Positions 20,922 through 32,900 of a stretch of 64,000 nucleotides of DNA are shown piece after piece (position 1 is the first letter of the stretch; every line of letters starts with the position of its first letter). The position numbers and the translations under genes are program-made. The DNA is from Pseudopithomyces maydicus (taxonomy: Eukaryota > Ascomycota > Dothideomycetes > Pleosporales > Didymosphaeriaceae), in contig JANTUC010000004.1 of the NCBI GenBank assembly GCA_026873275.1, forward strand, positions 2,232,001 to 2,296,000, in the 5' to 3' direction. The notes beneath the pieces are model-generated. The model saw nothing but the letters and a program-made list of their open reading frames with translations. It did no database searches and had not been told where the DNA came from.

Positions 20922-21812
20922 TGTGATGGCGTGATGGAGCGGTGTCGCGAGTGACAAAGAGTGTAGTGTTGCTGGTGGGATGCGAATTTGGGTATAAGAA
21001 GCTGGAGGATGATGGCAGGCAGAGTTTGCAGAATGGAGAGAGAGCGAAAGGATGACGGGAGGGTGGGCTGAAGAGAATTAGACGTGTTATCGTGTGGTGT
21101 TGGAGGGGAGCCACGCCAGAATACACCAAGGAAGCGGCCGATAAATAATTCGCGTTAGACACCAAAGCGCTAGCCCGAGGCTCGCAATCTACATGTGGGC
21201 AGCGAACGCGACGCCTGCGGACTTGACCAACAGATCAAGTAATCACAGACGGCTGGATCTTCACGGCGCATGCAGCTGGCTGTGATGTTCGCTGCTTGTC
21301 GCCCCCGTTCACGAGTCCAGACACCCCAGGCTCCATGGCCTGACGGTCGAACGAGCATTTTGGTGCGGGCACACGGCGATACGCTATTTGCTCCTCCCGA
21401 ACTCCGCATGCGGAGAAGCTGCACTCGCGCAGTTCTCTGCGCTTCTGGCCCGCTGAGCGCTGAGCGGCGAGTGGGAGGGCGTGGGAGGGTGGAGATGCCC
21501 ACTGACACCCCAGCTCGCCCTCCCCTCCCTCGACCCAGAAGGCCCGCTCGACACAATGTGCCCGCATGGAAGCTGGTGTCGCTCAAAGATCACATAGGCC
21601 ATGCATCAAAAGCTCGTCAGAGAGTGACAAAGGTGAAGGACGCCATGGCCAGAGCTTCTCCACAAGCGTTGCCGTAGGCCGCGCGCACTCCCCACCAATC
21701 ATCCTCCCCCACGCCGCTGCCCACTCCCTTCCGCCCACTTCTCGCTGCCCACTGCAGCGTTTGTCCGTCTCTTTGCTGCCCGCCCGGCTAGTATCGGGCA
21801 TTCGTCCCTTCC
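20922..21812. other. Divergent promoter region KGD4 / MED18
   Basis: About 890 bp between divergent housekeeping genes. It is GC-rich and C/T-rich toward MED18, as expected for a leader. Open frames on both strands have no recognisable product. Confidence 0.4.
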
Positions 21813-22687
21813 ATGCACGAGCTGCTGCTGTACGGCCAGCTCCCAGCTCCTCGCCATGAGCAGGTCCTGAAGATTCTCGCGGGGCTTGCTCAGATGCAGC
21901 CCCGCCCCGCCCTCGAAAGACACATCGTGTACAAGCCTACGCGCGAGCCTGAGGAGCCAGGCGCCCATCTCGGCCGAGGCGGAGGTTCGCAGACAGTCGG
22001 GGGAAGCCGGTGAAGCAAGGCACCGTGAAGAGTCTCTACTATGCCAAGCTTGTACAGAAGTTGGATGAGCAACACCTTGGACGCGCACCAGATCAACCTG
22101 CTGACAGCGCGCGCTTGTCGGCCAACGTCAAGTCCGGCGAGGAGCCAAAGTGGTCCTTTGAGTTCCAAGACTTGCCCGATACTGGCGACAGAGGCGTCAC
22201 TGCCCGCCTGGCCTCGTCAACCGACATCCTCTCTGGCGACCCTCATGCGTGGATGGTCGCAATAGGCCCTCATGAGTGAGCATGGTACACAACCCCACAC
22301 CGACCGAGCTAACATGTTCCGCGTAGATTTGTCTCAGAATACTATGTGCAAGGCCACCGCTTCGTCCACGGAAACGTCGTCATCTTCCTGCACCGCATCC
22401 TTCACGAGCCCGGTGTTCGGTCTTTGGAGAAAGCTCCGAAGGTAACCCCGCCCGCCCTCGCTGCTCTCCAGCCTTTTGATCCGAGTGGTGCATACATTCT
22501 AGAGGCCAAGGTACGAGTGCAGGACTTGAATAATCAGGCCGTGTTGGAGGAAGGCGTGAACGAGCTGAAAGGGTTTGCGAGCCAGATGAAAGGCTGCGTC
22601 CAACTGGATATTCCGGACAGGCTTTCTCTCGACACACGGGTTAGGTACCGCCCTCCGCATCTTCGCGTTGCCCAGCCAGTCCGTTGA
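21813..22687 (+). CDS. MED18: Mediator subunit 18 (head module), frame broken in G run
   Basis: The start MHELLLYGQLPAPRHEQVLK is the conserved Med18 N-terminus, followed by LERHIVYKPTREPEEPG. Exon 1 runs 21813-22275 and exon 2 22327-22687, with a 51-bp intron (GTGAGC..TAG, GCTAAC branch). The reading frame is lost at the five-G run 21999-22003. The first frame stops at 22011-22013. The other frame continues VKQGTVKSLYYAKLVQKLD, then EFVSEYYVQGHRFVHGNVVIFL and ends QPVR. One additional base makes the exons sum to 274 whole codons, a normal Med18 length. Med18 with Med20 forms the movable jaw of the Mediator head and contacts RNA polymerase II. It is probably intact in the living strain and broken only in this assembly. 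Confidence 0.9.
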
Positions 22688-23213
22688 TTGACACGTCACG
22701 GATGGAAGAGGTAGCACACATGTTATCATACACTTCGTCGAGTTGGAGGATGCCATCGCAGCACAGAGCAGAAAAATTAGCTATAATATCGAATGATACC
22801 CCTACGCGCAAACCAATAGCAAGATATAACACATGCCAAAGTGATTTAAAGAGCGAGCTACGGGGCGATTAAACGTTTCGTGTTATTGCTTTGTCTACAG
22901 ACCAAGTGACATGGACTAAAATGTTCAAATTTCGAGCTTTTCTTGCTTTACATCCAATCAGTGTTGGCCCAGAAACCGATTGACTTTCTTCTCAAGATCG
23001 GAGCATTTTCTCGCCAAGTGCATGCATGCACACAATGAACGTTGTCCTATGTTCAAGGTTTGGGCACGTGCATACGCGAACGCGTGTCTCGCGCCAGCCC
23101 GCAATTCGGCAAACAGTCCGATCGAACCTGCCCACTCAACAGTCTGGCTGGCTACATGAGCAGCCCCAACGTTGATACACTGCCTAGGTAACAACCGCGT
23201 CTGGACTCCAGTG
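22688..23213. other. Intergenic MED18-PNKP
   Basis: 526 bp between two same-strand genes. AT-rich at 22,780-22,940; no gene or repeat is supported. Confidence 0.4.
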
Positions 23214-25271
23214 ATGCCCGAACGACCGAACCTAGGGAAGCGACCAAGTGACAGAGGCGTTTCCCCGCCGCCCGCCAAACGGAAGCAACAGTCCATAACC
23301 ACGAGTGAGTGTGTGGCAACATACTCAGCAAAGCATGTGGACTAAGTCAGATTAGACAAGGCTGTCGCAAGCTTCTTTACCCCATTGTCACAGAAGGAGC
23401 CCGATCCAATGGCATGGAGAGTCGTGAACGATAGCTTGCTGATTGGTCGGTACAGCGTCAAGGCTGCAACTCAAGTGGTTCAAAATGTCAAGGCAAAGCG
23501 GAAAATAGCCGTTTTTGATTTTGTATGTTTGTAATGCGGAGGCTTGGGCTAGGCCTGTCCAGGATCGCTGCTGATAGTGCATTGTTGCAGGACTCGACAT
23601 TGATCACAACAGCGTCTGGCAAGAAATTTGGCCGTGATGCCACCGACTGGAAATGGTGGCACCACAGCGTTCCAAAGCAGTTGCAAAAACTTCATGGGGA
23701 AGGGTACGACATGATCCTTCACGCTTTGCGTCCATCGTACTGTTCACTAAAATCTGGTGGCTCGCAGGTATCTTGTGGCAGTGTTGAGTAACCAAGCGGG
23801 CATCAGTCTCAAGCCTGATCCCAAAACAGTCAAAAGCGACCAGAAACGACTGGCAGATTTCAAGTCAAAAGTCACATCTGTGTTCAAGCAATTGGAACTA
23901 CCGATCTCGATATATGCTGCTACAACTCACGACCTATACCGCAAGCCTCGCATAGGCATGTGGAAGGAGCTTCTCGAAGACTACGACCTCGAAGCTGCAG
24001 ATGCTGTGGATCTGAACAATTCGTTCTTTGTCGGTGATGCAGCTGGGCGGGAGGCGTCAGGGGGCAGAGCGAAGGATTTCTCCTGCGGTGATAGGTAGGT
24101 TAAACTTTCGGACTCTTTCAATGCTCGCTTGGGGGATACTGAACGGGGCCTAGAAACTTTGCTGCTAATGTGGGATTGCAATTCCATACGCCTGAAGAAT
24201 ACTTCCTAGGGGAAGATCCTAGTCCGTTCACTAGGCAATTCGACCCAACTACCATCCTCCGAGAGGAGAATGTGAGCCCAACAAATGCGAGTAAGTCCGA
24301 GATATTTAGCCACATTCACACTAGTATACCGTTTCATACGCTAAGTTCATGGTTCGCAGCCCAAAAGCCGTTCGAGAAGATCAGTGCCCTCGATATCGTT
24401 CTCTTTTGTGGCAGTCCTGGGGCCGGAAAATCCACATTCTACTGGAACTGTCTACAGCCATTGGGCTATGCTCGCATCAATCAAGACATCCTCAAGACGG
24501 TAAGCAATCTGTCTAGCACGCACGCGCGTACCGAACCCCACAGTTTGAGTAACATCGTCTAACAGCGCGAAAAATGCCTTAGATCCGCCGAGGAGCTGAT
24601 CGGAGAGGGTACGGGTGTAGCTATCGGTAAGAAGAATGCAAGCCCCACATTCACTTGCGGCGTATTTGCAATCTGACTACAGCGTATAGACAATACGAAT
24701 GCCGATCAGGACACCAGAGCGCATTGGACTGCATTGGCCAAACGGCTAAATGTTCCCATTCGTTGTGTAGTATTCACTGCGTCAAGCGACCTATGCGAGC
24801 ATAACAATGCTGTTCGCGCACTGAACACTAGTCCGGAGGTACGTAGCATCTCAACAACCGAAGAATTTCGCCATCCACCGCAGGGCCTCGGACGTTGAGG
24901 GTATTGTGCCCCTATTACTGCAGCTTCGTCTGCTAATGCAAGTACGGGCGCTACACACAAACGCTCTGGACTCGAATGGCACGGCTGAAGGGGGCGAAGT
25001 ACCTTGCAGACCACTTTTACTCACGATGACTTGCAGACAAACCCGGAACAACGATTGCTCTTACCTAAACTTGCATTTGCGAGCTTCGCGAAGAAGTACC
25101 AGGAGCCCAAGCTGTCAGAAGGCTTCCAGGATATTTTTAAAGTGGACTTTCGAGTAGGTTCTCTAGCACTTCGGTAGAATTACCGAAGTCGCGGCAAAGA
25201 CACTGACACTACTCCACTAGTTCGAGGGCTCGGAGAAACAGAAGGATTTATGGAGCATGTTCTGGCTCTGA
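23214..25271 (+). CDS. Polynucleotide kinase 3'-phosphatase (PNKP-type DNA repair enzyme)
   Basis: Ten exons: 23214-23304, 23356-23522, 23591-23703, 23768-24094, 24154-24290, 24360-24499, 24566-24626, 24690-24838, 25037-25153 and 25221-25271. They sum to 450 codons. A short basic N-terminus (SPPPAKRK) resembles a nuclear localisation signal. The HAD phosphatase domain opens with AVFDFDSTLI (catalytic Asp pair), split by intron 2, then VAVLSNQAGI and a KPRIGMWKEL/FFVGDAAGR end. The kinase domain has the P-loop CGSPGAGKST and then ARINQDILKT, VAIDNTNAD and VVFTASSDLCEHNN. No FHA domain is seen, as in fungal members. The enzyme restores 5'-phosphate and 3'-hydroxyl at DNA breaks. The eighth intron is unusually long (about 198 bp). 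The kinase domain ends EKQKDLWSMFWL. Exons 1 and 2 rest on splice signals plus family resemblance. Confidence 0.92.
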
Positions 25272-27466
25272 GTAGCGTGGCGACGGCGTGAAAAGCCACA
25301 TGCAAAAACGTTCGACGGCGTCAGTATGAACCATGGTTATCGTCAACGGGACGGGATGGGAGCGAAAGTCCTGCAGCCGAGACCTTCCCTGCATGGGGTC
25401 GCCATGTCGATATCATCATAGCTATGGCAGCGAACGGACCGCGCACTCGATGTCGAGATGCAACTAGAGACTGATCGACACGGAAAGTGCACAGCATGCG
25501 GGGAAACATAGTTTTCTGTTTGTGATGGTGACTGTCAGTAGTGATGGTTGTAGCTGTACCTACTCCGCTTTGTTCACAGTCACTCAGCGGGGCTGCCAGT
25601 GGAGTCTTCAGCTGGCTTGCAGGACTGAGATGCACATGTTCAATCTAGACTTGTGCATTTTTTTTTCAATGCACTGCACGGCTTAGAATATTGGTTCTAA
25701 TTGTGGGCCGACGAATTGTGTATCTCACGGAATCGTCAGGATACCTTCTCTGTGATTAGCCAACCCAGAGCATCCAACACGACCAATGAACGGGTTCCTG
25801 TGTGGCAGAATTATGATTGGCCGTGTTGCTTGGTCCCGAACTGCATGTTGGCGAGACGCACGTTGACCGCACGAGGCGTCTAGAAGCTTGACCAATTCCA
25901 GCTACGGGAGAGAGACACGAGGGATGTGGGGGTTGGTAGCAAGAATTGCGGTCAGAGAGTGACTATCCATGTTCTCGACCGAGCGAGTGGAAATTGCGAT
26001 TAAGACGGGATCCTCCCAGCCCTTGCAACTGACACAGGTAGCAGGGTATGTCCGCCCGGTAGCTACGAACAATACCCAAAAGCACGATGCTGCTGCAGGT
26101 AGACAGGAACAAGAGCACGGCGCCGCTGACGCTTACATGTGGGTTTCCTGTCGGTGAGAGGGGGGAAATGGTACCTGACAGGCAGAGGGCGGTCTGCGAG
26201 GCCCTCATCAGCCAATGCTCACCGGCAATTCGATGTACTGTACAGCGCAATCAATGCAGGTGAGCGTTGCAAGCGGTTTGCGGTTTGCTAGCCGGCGCGT
26301 TGGCAGCGTCGTTGTGCCAGCCAGCCGGCTGATGGGCTTGCGAGGCGATAGGCATGGCTCCCGTAGTCGGCTTGGGCGGGCTCCCCGGCGATTCGCTGGT
26401 AGGGACGCTCAGACGTGGCCCTGCCGCGCGCACAGTCTCCAGCACGCCTTGCCGGAAGGTGAGTCGTTGGCCCGAGCCGGATAGCAGACGCTGTCGTCAT
26501 GATCTGTGTCGGCACACATCCATGTTCCCAGCAGGAAAAAAAACCAACCTGGGCTCGCTTCCGGACTGGAGGTATGGTGTGCCGATCGCAGGCCTCCGCA
26601 ACCACGGCACGGCCAAGGAGACAAAGTCGGATTGGAGAAACATGATGACGACGTGGGCGGGCGGGGGGCAGGGGCGATGGCAACGGTGCGGGAGGCGGCA
26701 GGGGCACGGCAGGGCAGAGCAGCAGCGCAGCGCAGCGCACGGCGAGGGGCCCATCCAGCAGCGATGCGCTGGCTAAAGCAGAGCGGCCATCTACCGTACG
26801 TACTGTACAGTGTACATACAGTGCAGTGCCTACGTACATGCCGCGAGGTGGCTTGAGTGGTGACAACAAGGCTCCTGGGCGACAGGAACAGAAAAGCGAG
26901 GCAGGCCGAGGCTGCAGACGGCCAATCAGGGCGCCGGCAACATGTGGTTTTGCGGCAGGCGGGCGCTGATTCGCAGAGGGCGTGCAGGCTGAAAAGCATT
27001 TGCTGTGGTTGTGCGGTGGTCGCGCGCACGTCGCCTTGACTCGCCTGGTCTCGCCGCTGCTGGAGTCGCAGAGCATCGGCGTGTCGTCAGACGAGAGGGC
27101 CAGCGGCGGGCGAAACAGCACTGCCGCTGTTTGTTTGTTGTGAGCAAGACACGACGAATCATGGCCGTCATGGCAGCAGGGGCGGCGGTCGAACCAAGGC
27201 GCACGGCACTGCTCCTGGCCATCCAGCTCGGCGGCGATGAGTCGCTGGGATGGCATCCTTCCCGGCCAACTGGACGGCAGCAGGGCACTGCGAGTGGCCA
27301 GCGGCGCGAGCATGTTGCCGTGGCGGACGAAGAGCTCGCTGTGTTCCTGCATCGCTTACTCAGAGCAGCACCTGGGCACGTCGTCGTCGGCCGGGGTGGG
27401 CCGGGGTGGAGCCTGGGTGCCCAGGTGGTCACCAACAGCATCCTTCGTCCGGCCTTGCGTGCCAGA

Positions 27467-27488
27467 AGCAGCAGCAGCAGCAGCAGCA
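27467..27488 (+). repeat. GCA/CAG trinucleotide repeat
   Basis: About seven uninterrupted GCA units in non-coding DNA. Confidence 0.8.
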
Positions 27489-27650
27489 CCAGAATAAGCA
27501 AGACAGGCACGATGAGACTTTGCAGGGTGAGCGTGACGGCGGGCAGGCTCGCATGGGCGGCGAGGGGCTCGCAAGGCACACCGCAGGCGAGCGTGTCGTC
27601 GCCGGTAGAGTGCAGCGGCGGCGTCATCTGGACGAGGCCGTTGCACACGA

Positions 27651-27688
27651 CAGCCAGCAGCAGCCAGCAGCAGCCAGCAGCCAGCAGC
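27651..27688 (+). repeat. CAGCAGC-CAG degenerate repeat
   Basis: CAG units interrupted at intervals by CCAG, giving a 9-10-bp higher-order period; non-coding. Confidence 0.75.
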
Positions 27689-28305
27689 CCGCGCGATGGC
27701 TGGGCTGCTTGGGTGCTGGGCTGGCGGGCTGGCGTGGGCGGGCAGGCGTGCGACCACGGCCGGGGAGGTGGATGCGAGCCGGGGCGCGGTTGATGAAGCC
27801 GCGCCGCCGCCCATGCTAGCACCACCCTTCCGGCCTAGCACACTTTTCGAGTCGTTTTTCTTAGCTTCGGTGTGTCCTGTGTGAATTAGGGCTGCCCGAC
27901 CCTTGCACGCTCAACGCCAGCAAGCACATGTCGCCCACACAAATGCGCCGCCTACCCCATTCCTGCTCGACAACCCTCTCTTGCGCGCCCACGCTCCTTG
28001 ACCTCGCGCCCGCCAACTGACCTGCTGCGTTGTCGCTCGCTCCGCTACCAACCACCCGTCGGTGAGTCGTGCGCTTTGCTGCATCCCTCTGCTCCACTTG
28101 CCGCCCAGCCTCACGTGCACTCCCCCGAACCAGCCCATCACCCGACGCCGCAGCGCTGACACGTCCGCCCAGCATAAACACCCACGCCCACCTACGTGTT
28201 TTCACCTCCCACCCTCTGTCGTGGCACCCCTCCGAGACCAGCCCTGCTCCATAAACTCGACCTGGGGATGGCCTGAGTCCCGAATTCAAATCCATTCACC
28301 TCAAA

Positions 28306-29904
28306 ATGCGCGACATGAAGCCCTTGATCCTGCCCAAGCTCGTCGCCCACCGCAAGTCTTCCAAGAGCTCTCTCGACATGTCCCACGACCCCACCTCGTC
28401 GGTGCACTCGAGCACCGACTCTGGATTCTACTCTGCCTCTGAATGCTCCACCCCACCCACTCCGAGTTTCTACCGTGGCCATCTCCGCTTTCCGAGCTCC
28501 ACTTCCTCCCTCTCGTCAAGTCCGCCCTCCTACGAGCCTCTCGATATTCCTCCCAATTCCTCTGGGAAGCTCCCCCAACTCACCGAGGACGTGGAGCGCG
28601 AGGACGACTACCTGGTCGCGCCTGATTATCAGGGTAAGTTGCAGCCTCTCGCTACCATCGTGCACCATTTGACTTTGATACTAGGCGATACCGAGCCTTC
28701 CGAAGATCCCGCCATTGCTGAGGCCTATCATTTCACCGGCTACCCTTACGAGTCACCCAATTCCAAGCGCCGGTGCTCGACCGAATCATCTTCTCAGAGT
28801 GTCACTCATAAGCTTGAGCGCAGCTTCCCTTCCTTCTCGCGCAAGCTCCGTGAGCGCAAGAGGGCTTCGACCCTGAACGGAAAGTCGCGAAGCGCCCCTC
28901 CCTCAAGGGTATCCTCGATGCGCTCGCCATCCATCACCAGCTCCGTCCACCAGGCCCAAGGGTACGATCCAGCCGAGCTCCTTCCACCCAGGTCAACGTC
29001 AGCTTCGACTAGCCGGGAGCAGCTTGCTGAGTCTATCGCCTCCTCTCCAATTGACATCAGCAAAGCCAATGCAATGGATATGGACGTTGACGAAATCGAT
29101 TCCGAACGTTTTGCCACCACTCCTCTACTCCCGCCTCTGTTGGTCAAGACCCGCTTTGAAGAGGCGCCCTCGCACTCGCCCCTTCAGTCACCCAAGATAG
29201 TCCAGGTCGACCCTCTGCAATCTTTGGTTTCGACCCCCGTGGAAACGCCTGCATCGCGCGCTTATCCCACTCCCCCACTCTCGACCAAAGCTTCCATTGC
29301 ATCATTCAAAACATCTCGAATGAGCCCTCTTGTACCGTCGAATGAAATCCCATCCCTCGCATTGGCCGATCCTGACGACAAGTGGGCTTTGGTTCTTGGC
29401 CATAACAACTTTACCATCCACCCGGAGCCCTACGTACCCGAAGTTTGCGACGCGGCAGCCCTCAAGCAACTATTCGCTGATTGGGAACAAGCACGCTGCA
29501 ACTTCACCAAGCATCAGGTACGCATGGCTGAGCACAACGGCCCTACATCCAAGGCCTACTTGTTGTGTGAGAAAAAGTGGTCAGAGATCGACGCCGAGTG
29601 GAAGAAGAATAACGACCTGGCCAACTTGCGTGCAACCGCGATGGGCCAGGAGCCGGAACCCGCATCACCCATGGAACCCGCTCCGCTCAGCAAAATGCCC
29701 ACGCTGAACGACCCCAAAAGCGAGGGCAAATTTCCAAAGCTCGGTGACGAAGACATCGTTGGACCCATGGTCCAGATCGCTGCATCGCCCATGCTACAGC
29801 AGCGTACACCACAGCGTAAACGTGCCTTCTTCAAGTTCCTCAGCGATCTCAAATTCCCAGCTGCCTTCCTGGGCCGGTCGTCCAATGGCGTGCGCGGGCA
29901 TTGA
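28306..29904 (+). CDS. Ser/Pro-rich protein of unknown function
   Basis: I do not recognise a family. The frame gives 532 residues, starting MRDMKPLILPKLVAHRKSS. Most of the length is low-complexity Ser/Pro/Thr (SSTDSGFYSASECSTPPTP, then LSSSPPSYEPLD). A basic stretch lies around residue 180 (FSRKLRERKRASTLNGKSR). One better-folded helical region lies near residues 350-450 (WALVLGHNNFTIHPEPYVP, AALKQLFADWEQARCNFTKH, then AYLLCEKKWSEIDAEWKKNN). A 51-bp segment at 28634-28684 (GTAAGT..CTAG) is a good intron and, being a multiple of three without a stop, is invisible to frame analysis. Spliced, the protein has 515 residues. Phosphorylation-rich regulatory proteins look like this, but no function is claimed. 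Confidence 0.75.
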   Translation: MRDMKPLILPKLVAHRKSSKSSLDMSHDPTSSVHSSTDSGFYSASECSTPPTPSFYRGHLRFPSSTSSLSSSPPSYEPLDIPPNSSGKLPQLTEDVEREDDYLVAPDYQGKLQPLATIVHHLTLILGDTEPSEDPAIAEAYHFTGYPYESPNSKRRCSTESSSQSVTHKLERSFPSFSRKLRERKRASTLNGKSRSAPPSRVSSMRSPSITSSVHQAQGYDPAELLPPRSTSASTSREQLAESIASSPIDISKANAMDMDVDEIDSERFATTPLLPPLLVKTRFEEAPSHSPLQSPKIVQVDPLQSLVSTPVETPASRAYPTPPLSTKASIASFKTSRMSPLVPSNEIPSLALADPDDKWALVLGHNNFTIHPEPYVPEVCDAAALKQLFADWEQARCNFTKHQVRMAEHNGPTSKAYLLCEKKWSEIDAEWKKNNDLANLRATAMGQEPEPASPMEPAPLSKMPTLNDPKSEGKFPKLGDEDIVGPMVQIAASPMLQQRTPQRKRAFFKFLSDLKFPAAFLGRSSNGVRGH

Positions 29905-32900
29905 ACACAGCCCGGCAGTCTTCCCCTGTTCATATTTGTGTTCGATTAAGTTTCTGTTCAATGTTTGTAACAATACCCATTTACCGACGGCTCACGAGGT
30001 ACGACCTGTATGACCTTGTCTTTGGTAGCTCATTCGAGCCACGACCGCTCTCTATCACGAGTTTCCTTTGTCGATTTGTTTTTTTACACCACGGTTTTAG
30101 AAGGGTTTTGCTTGCCGACCGGTCCGGGTACGGACGCATCTCCTTCGAAGGGAGCGGTCTGGTAATTTTCACGACAATGCATGGTGGAGCGAGCGTACTA
30201 TTACGATGCGGCATGTTCACGTAGCGACGTCACAAGGCTCATCAGCCAAATCTTTTCAATCTTCGTTCCTTATAGCGCTCTGTATGTTTTCTTTATCCCT
30301 AGTTTTTAATCTCTTTTGTGCACTTGTGCGCAAGCAGAGGGAAGAGCAAGGGATTATTTCGGCGGCTATACCCTTGCCAGGGGAAGCGCAGCCTGGCCTG
30401 AAGGGATGGCGGGCCAATGGTGGTTGGCGGACCCAAGATCACCCCCAAAAACGGATAGTTATATACGGTTTCATGTATGACTACTTAATCGCCATGATGG
30501 GTACATATATATCTAGGATACATCCTCAGGGCCTTCTGGGGCAGGCGACGCGGCGATACAGCTCCAAGACGAGTTTCTCGATGGGGAACGTACGCCATGT
30601 TCTGTCTCCAAAAGACAAAATAAAAGTCAATATCAAGTTTTGTCCCTGGTTCAACTGCTTTGCTTGGTGGTGTTTCAATAGCGTTGTCATCCGCACGCTG
30701 TGTATGTTTTGAGCTAGCTGGTCCGTACAGGGACGTGACGGGTGACATGTGATTGATGGATTGGCGCTCTCAACAAGCGTACCTGGAATGGCGCAGCATT
30801 GTCTCGTACTTTTTTATTTTCTCTTTTTGGATGCTGCGCGCTGTTCGCAGGTGCGCATGGTAGTTTACTTGTCAGTGTCAGTGTCAATGTCAGTCCGCCT
30901 GTCATTTGACGCTGGCGGTATCGATAGGCGCTGCTGTGTCTCGTTTGGACAACGCGCCTCCACTCGTCTATCCGCACGAGGCATGCGTTAATCAACACGA
31001 CACTGCAGCAATCTGTCTATCAAGATCTGCAAGGCATTGTCTCAGATTGCCCGTGATTCTGGGAAAGCGTTGAGAAGGGTTGGGCCAAGGATGCTCAAGG
31101 TTTGCGGAAAGAGCTCCGGCGCCGGGGGTGACCCGAACCGTGTGCTACTGTGACTGCACAGGGAGTGGGTGATGGCAAGATTCAAAAGGGGAAAGGTGTG
31201 CAGGCAAGTGGCAGCAGGTGAAGGTGTGTACCGACCATCCTCCTACACAGAACACTTGGTGATCAGCATCACGACGGCCACCGAGTCCTCCATGGGTGGT
31301 GCGTGTATACCTACCTTCACGTTGACAGTGGAGGCGCATATCAACGTGAGTGTCATTATCGTCTTGCACCTGCCACGGCAGCAATCCATGTTCACGTCTG
31401 CCGTTGGACATTGCGTGCGCGTTCCGTCTTTAGGTTTACAGGCGTACCTGCCACCTGCACAGCATCGTGCAGTATAGCCTGAGCAGGGCCTCCCGTCGAC
31501 CAAAACGCGTCCGCCTCCCCCACAAGCATCCCAGTCTCGGAGAAAAAAAAGACGTCAGCCCGCCTTTGTTAGGAATAAACAAGCGCCCTCGGGGGGAAAA
31601 TAAGATAAAAAAATCTGATACTCACGCGCGTCTACCACTGGGTAACGCATAAGCCTCCACACACTTGTCTTGCTTAACCGACCAGCAGCCCACCTTGCAC
31701 CGCATATCCCTCACGCCTACCCGTACCCGCACCCGTCCCTTGCACCCGGTATGTGTTCGTGTCAGATCTTTCATCTAGGTCACCACCTCCCGAAGTAGCT
31801 ACGTGGAAACGAAAAGAGGCGTTCACGAGGGCGGATGTTGTGTTGCGCGGGCTGAAACGCTTGCCTTCGAAGCGAGGGCGGGGGAATGCAGCAATTCGCA
31901 CCTGTGACTGTTGAGAAGCAGGGCATCTGTCGCTCACACATTCACAACGGTGGTGGGGGAAATAGGTATTGGGGGTTGGTGAAGGGGGCTGGGGGAGCGC
32001 AAGGGTGGTAGTTGCGGAGAAGAGATCGGAGGGATGCGTGGGAGGCAAAGATGCCGATCGTACTGGATACGCATAGCGGCCGGGTTCGGACCTGTGAGGC
32101 GGGTGTCAGGCGTATGGTCAGGATGAGCTGAGAGTGTGGCTTGTTTGAGAGTGGACTTGGTGTATTGGGTCGGGAGATGGGGTGTAGGAATAGAATGGCG
32201 TGCATGGGGGCAGAACGCAAGCGAGGCCTCGTGACCTGGCAGCATGTAATGGGTATGTATTCAGTGTCGCAGGTTAGATGTGTGATGTTGAGACAATTGG
32301 ACGACAGACGATATTAAGGTCCGACCGGTGGATATCGATAACGCTGCATTGGACATGTGCGAGTCTTGTTTCGCTGGTTTTGTTCACATGACTTTGTCTT
32401 TCTCGTATAGCAATATGTTATCTACAGTCGTCTTAGTATTGAGGTCTAATGCAGTGGAGCAAGCAAGCATGCATGCATGCTTGATTGTGGTTGATATTGA
32501 TCTTCGTATCAGTATATTCTAGCATCTTCGTGAGCAGCAGATCGTTCTGACTATCGATATGCAATGGACGTTAAACTGCATCAAGGATCAAAAGGTTGTG
32601 CAGGATAGATAGATAGAATGCAAGCCCCCAGCAAGCTGATCAGGAGACTCCAAATTCCACCTATGGGTACAAGTTGAACATGATCAAAAGTTTAACTAAG
32701 CAAATGAATGCTAGAGCCAACTCGCTTCCTGTTTTCTCCCTCTCTAGACTTCTTTGTAAATGCTCGGATGTCTGCTTACCCGTGAAACTATCTTCATCCA
32801 AGAGTTTCTCGGGGCTTCTGTGACCTAAAAGTCCAGCTGATCTGCCCTTGCGTTCCTTTCGTAATTGTAGTTGTTCAATAGTTCATTTGAACTTCACTTC

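Larger units (their letters stand above)
25272..28305. other. 3 kb GC-rich stretch without a recognisable gene
   Basis: From 26,250 to 28,100 both strands carry long overlapping open frames (one of 354 codons on the minus strand, others of 160-300). None shows a motif, a codon bias unlike the opposite strand, or plausible introns. I treat them as chance frames in GC-rich DNA. CAG-type repeats lie at 27467-27488 and 27651-27688. The last 300 bases are C/T-rich leader for the gene at 28306. Confidence 0.5.

Noticed and set aside
26288..27825. Long minus-strand frames (354 and 299 codons)
   Set aside because: They overlap long plus-strand frames, are made of Arg/Pro/Ala/Cys low-complexity sequence, and show no motif or intron structure.
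31243..31503. Minus-strand cysteine-rich frame with a C-x9-C-x8-CC-x3-C-x9-C spacing resembling a small disulfide-knot protein
   Set aside because: No ATG at its start, no signal peptide in any upstream exon I could build, and no supported splice path. Chance frame in GC-mixed DNA is more likely.
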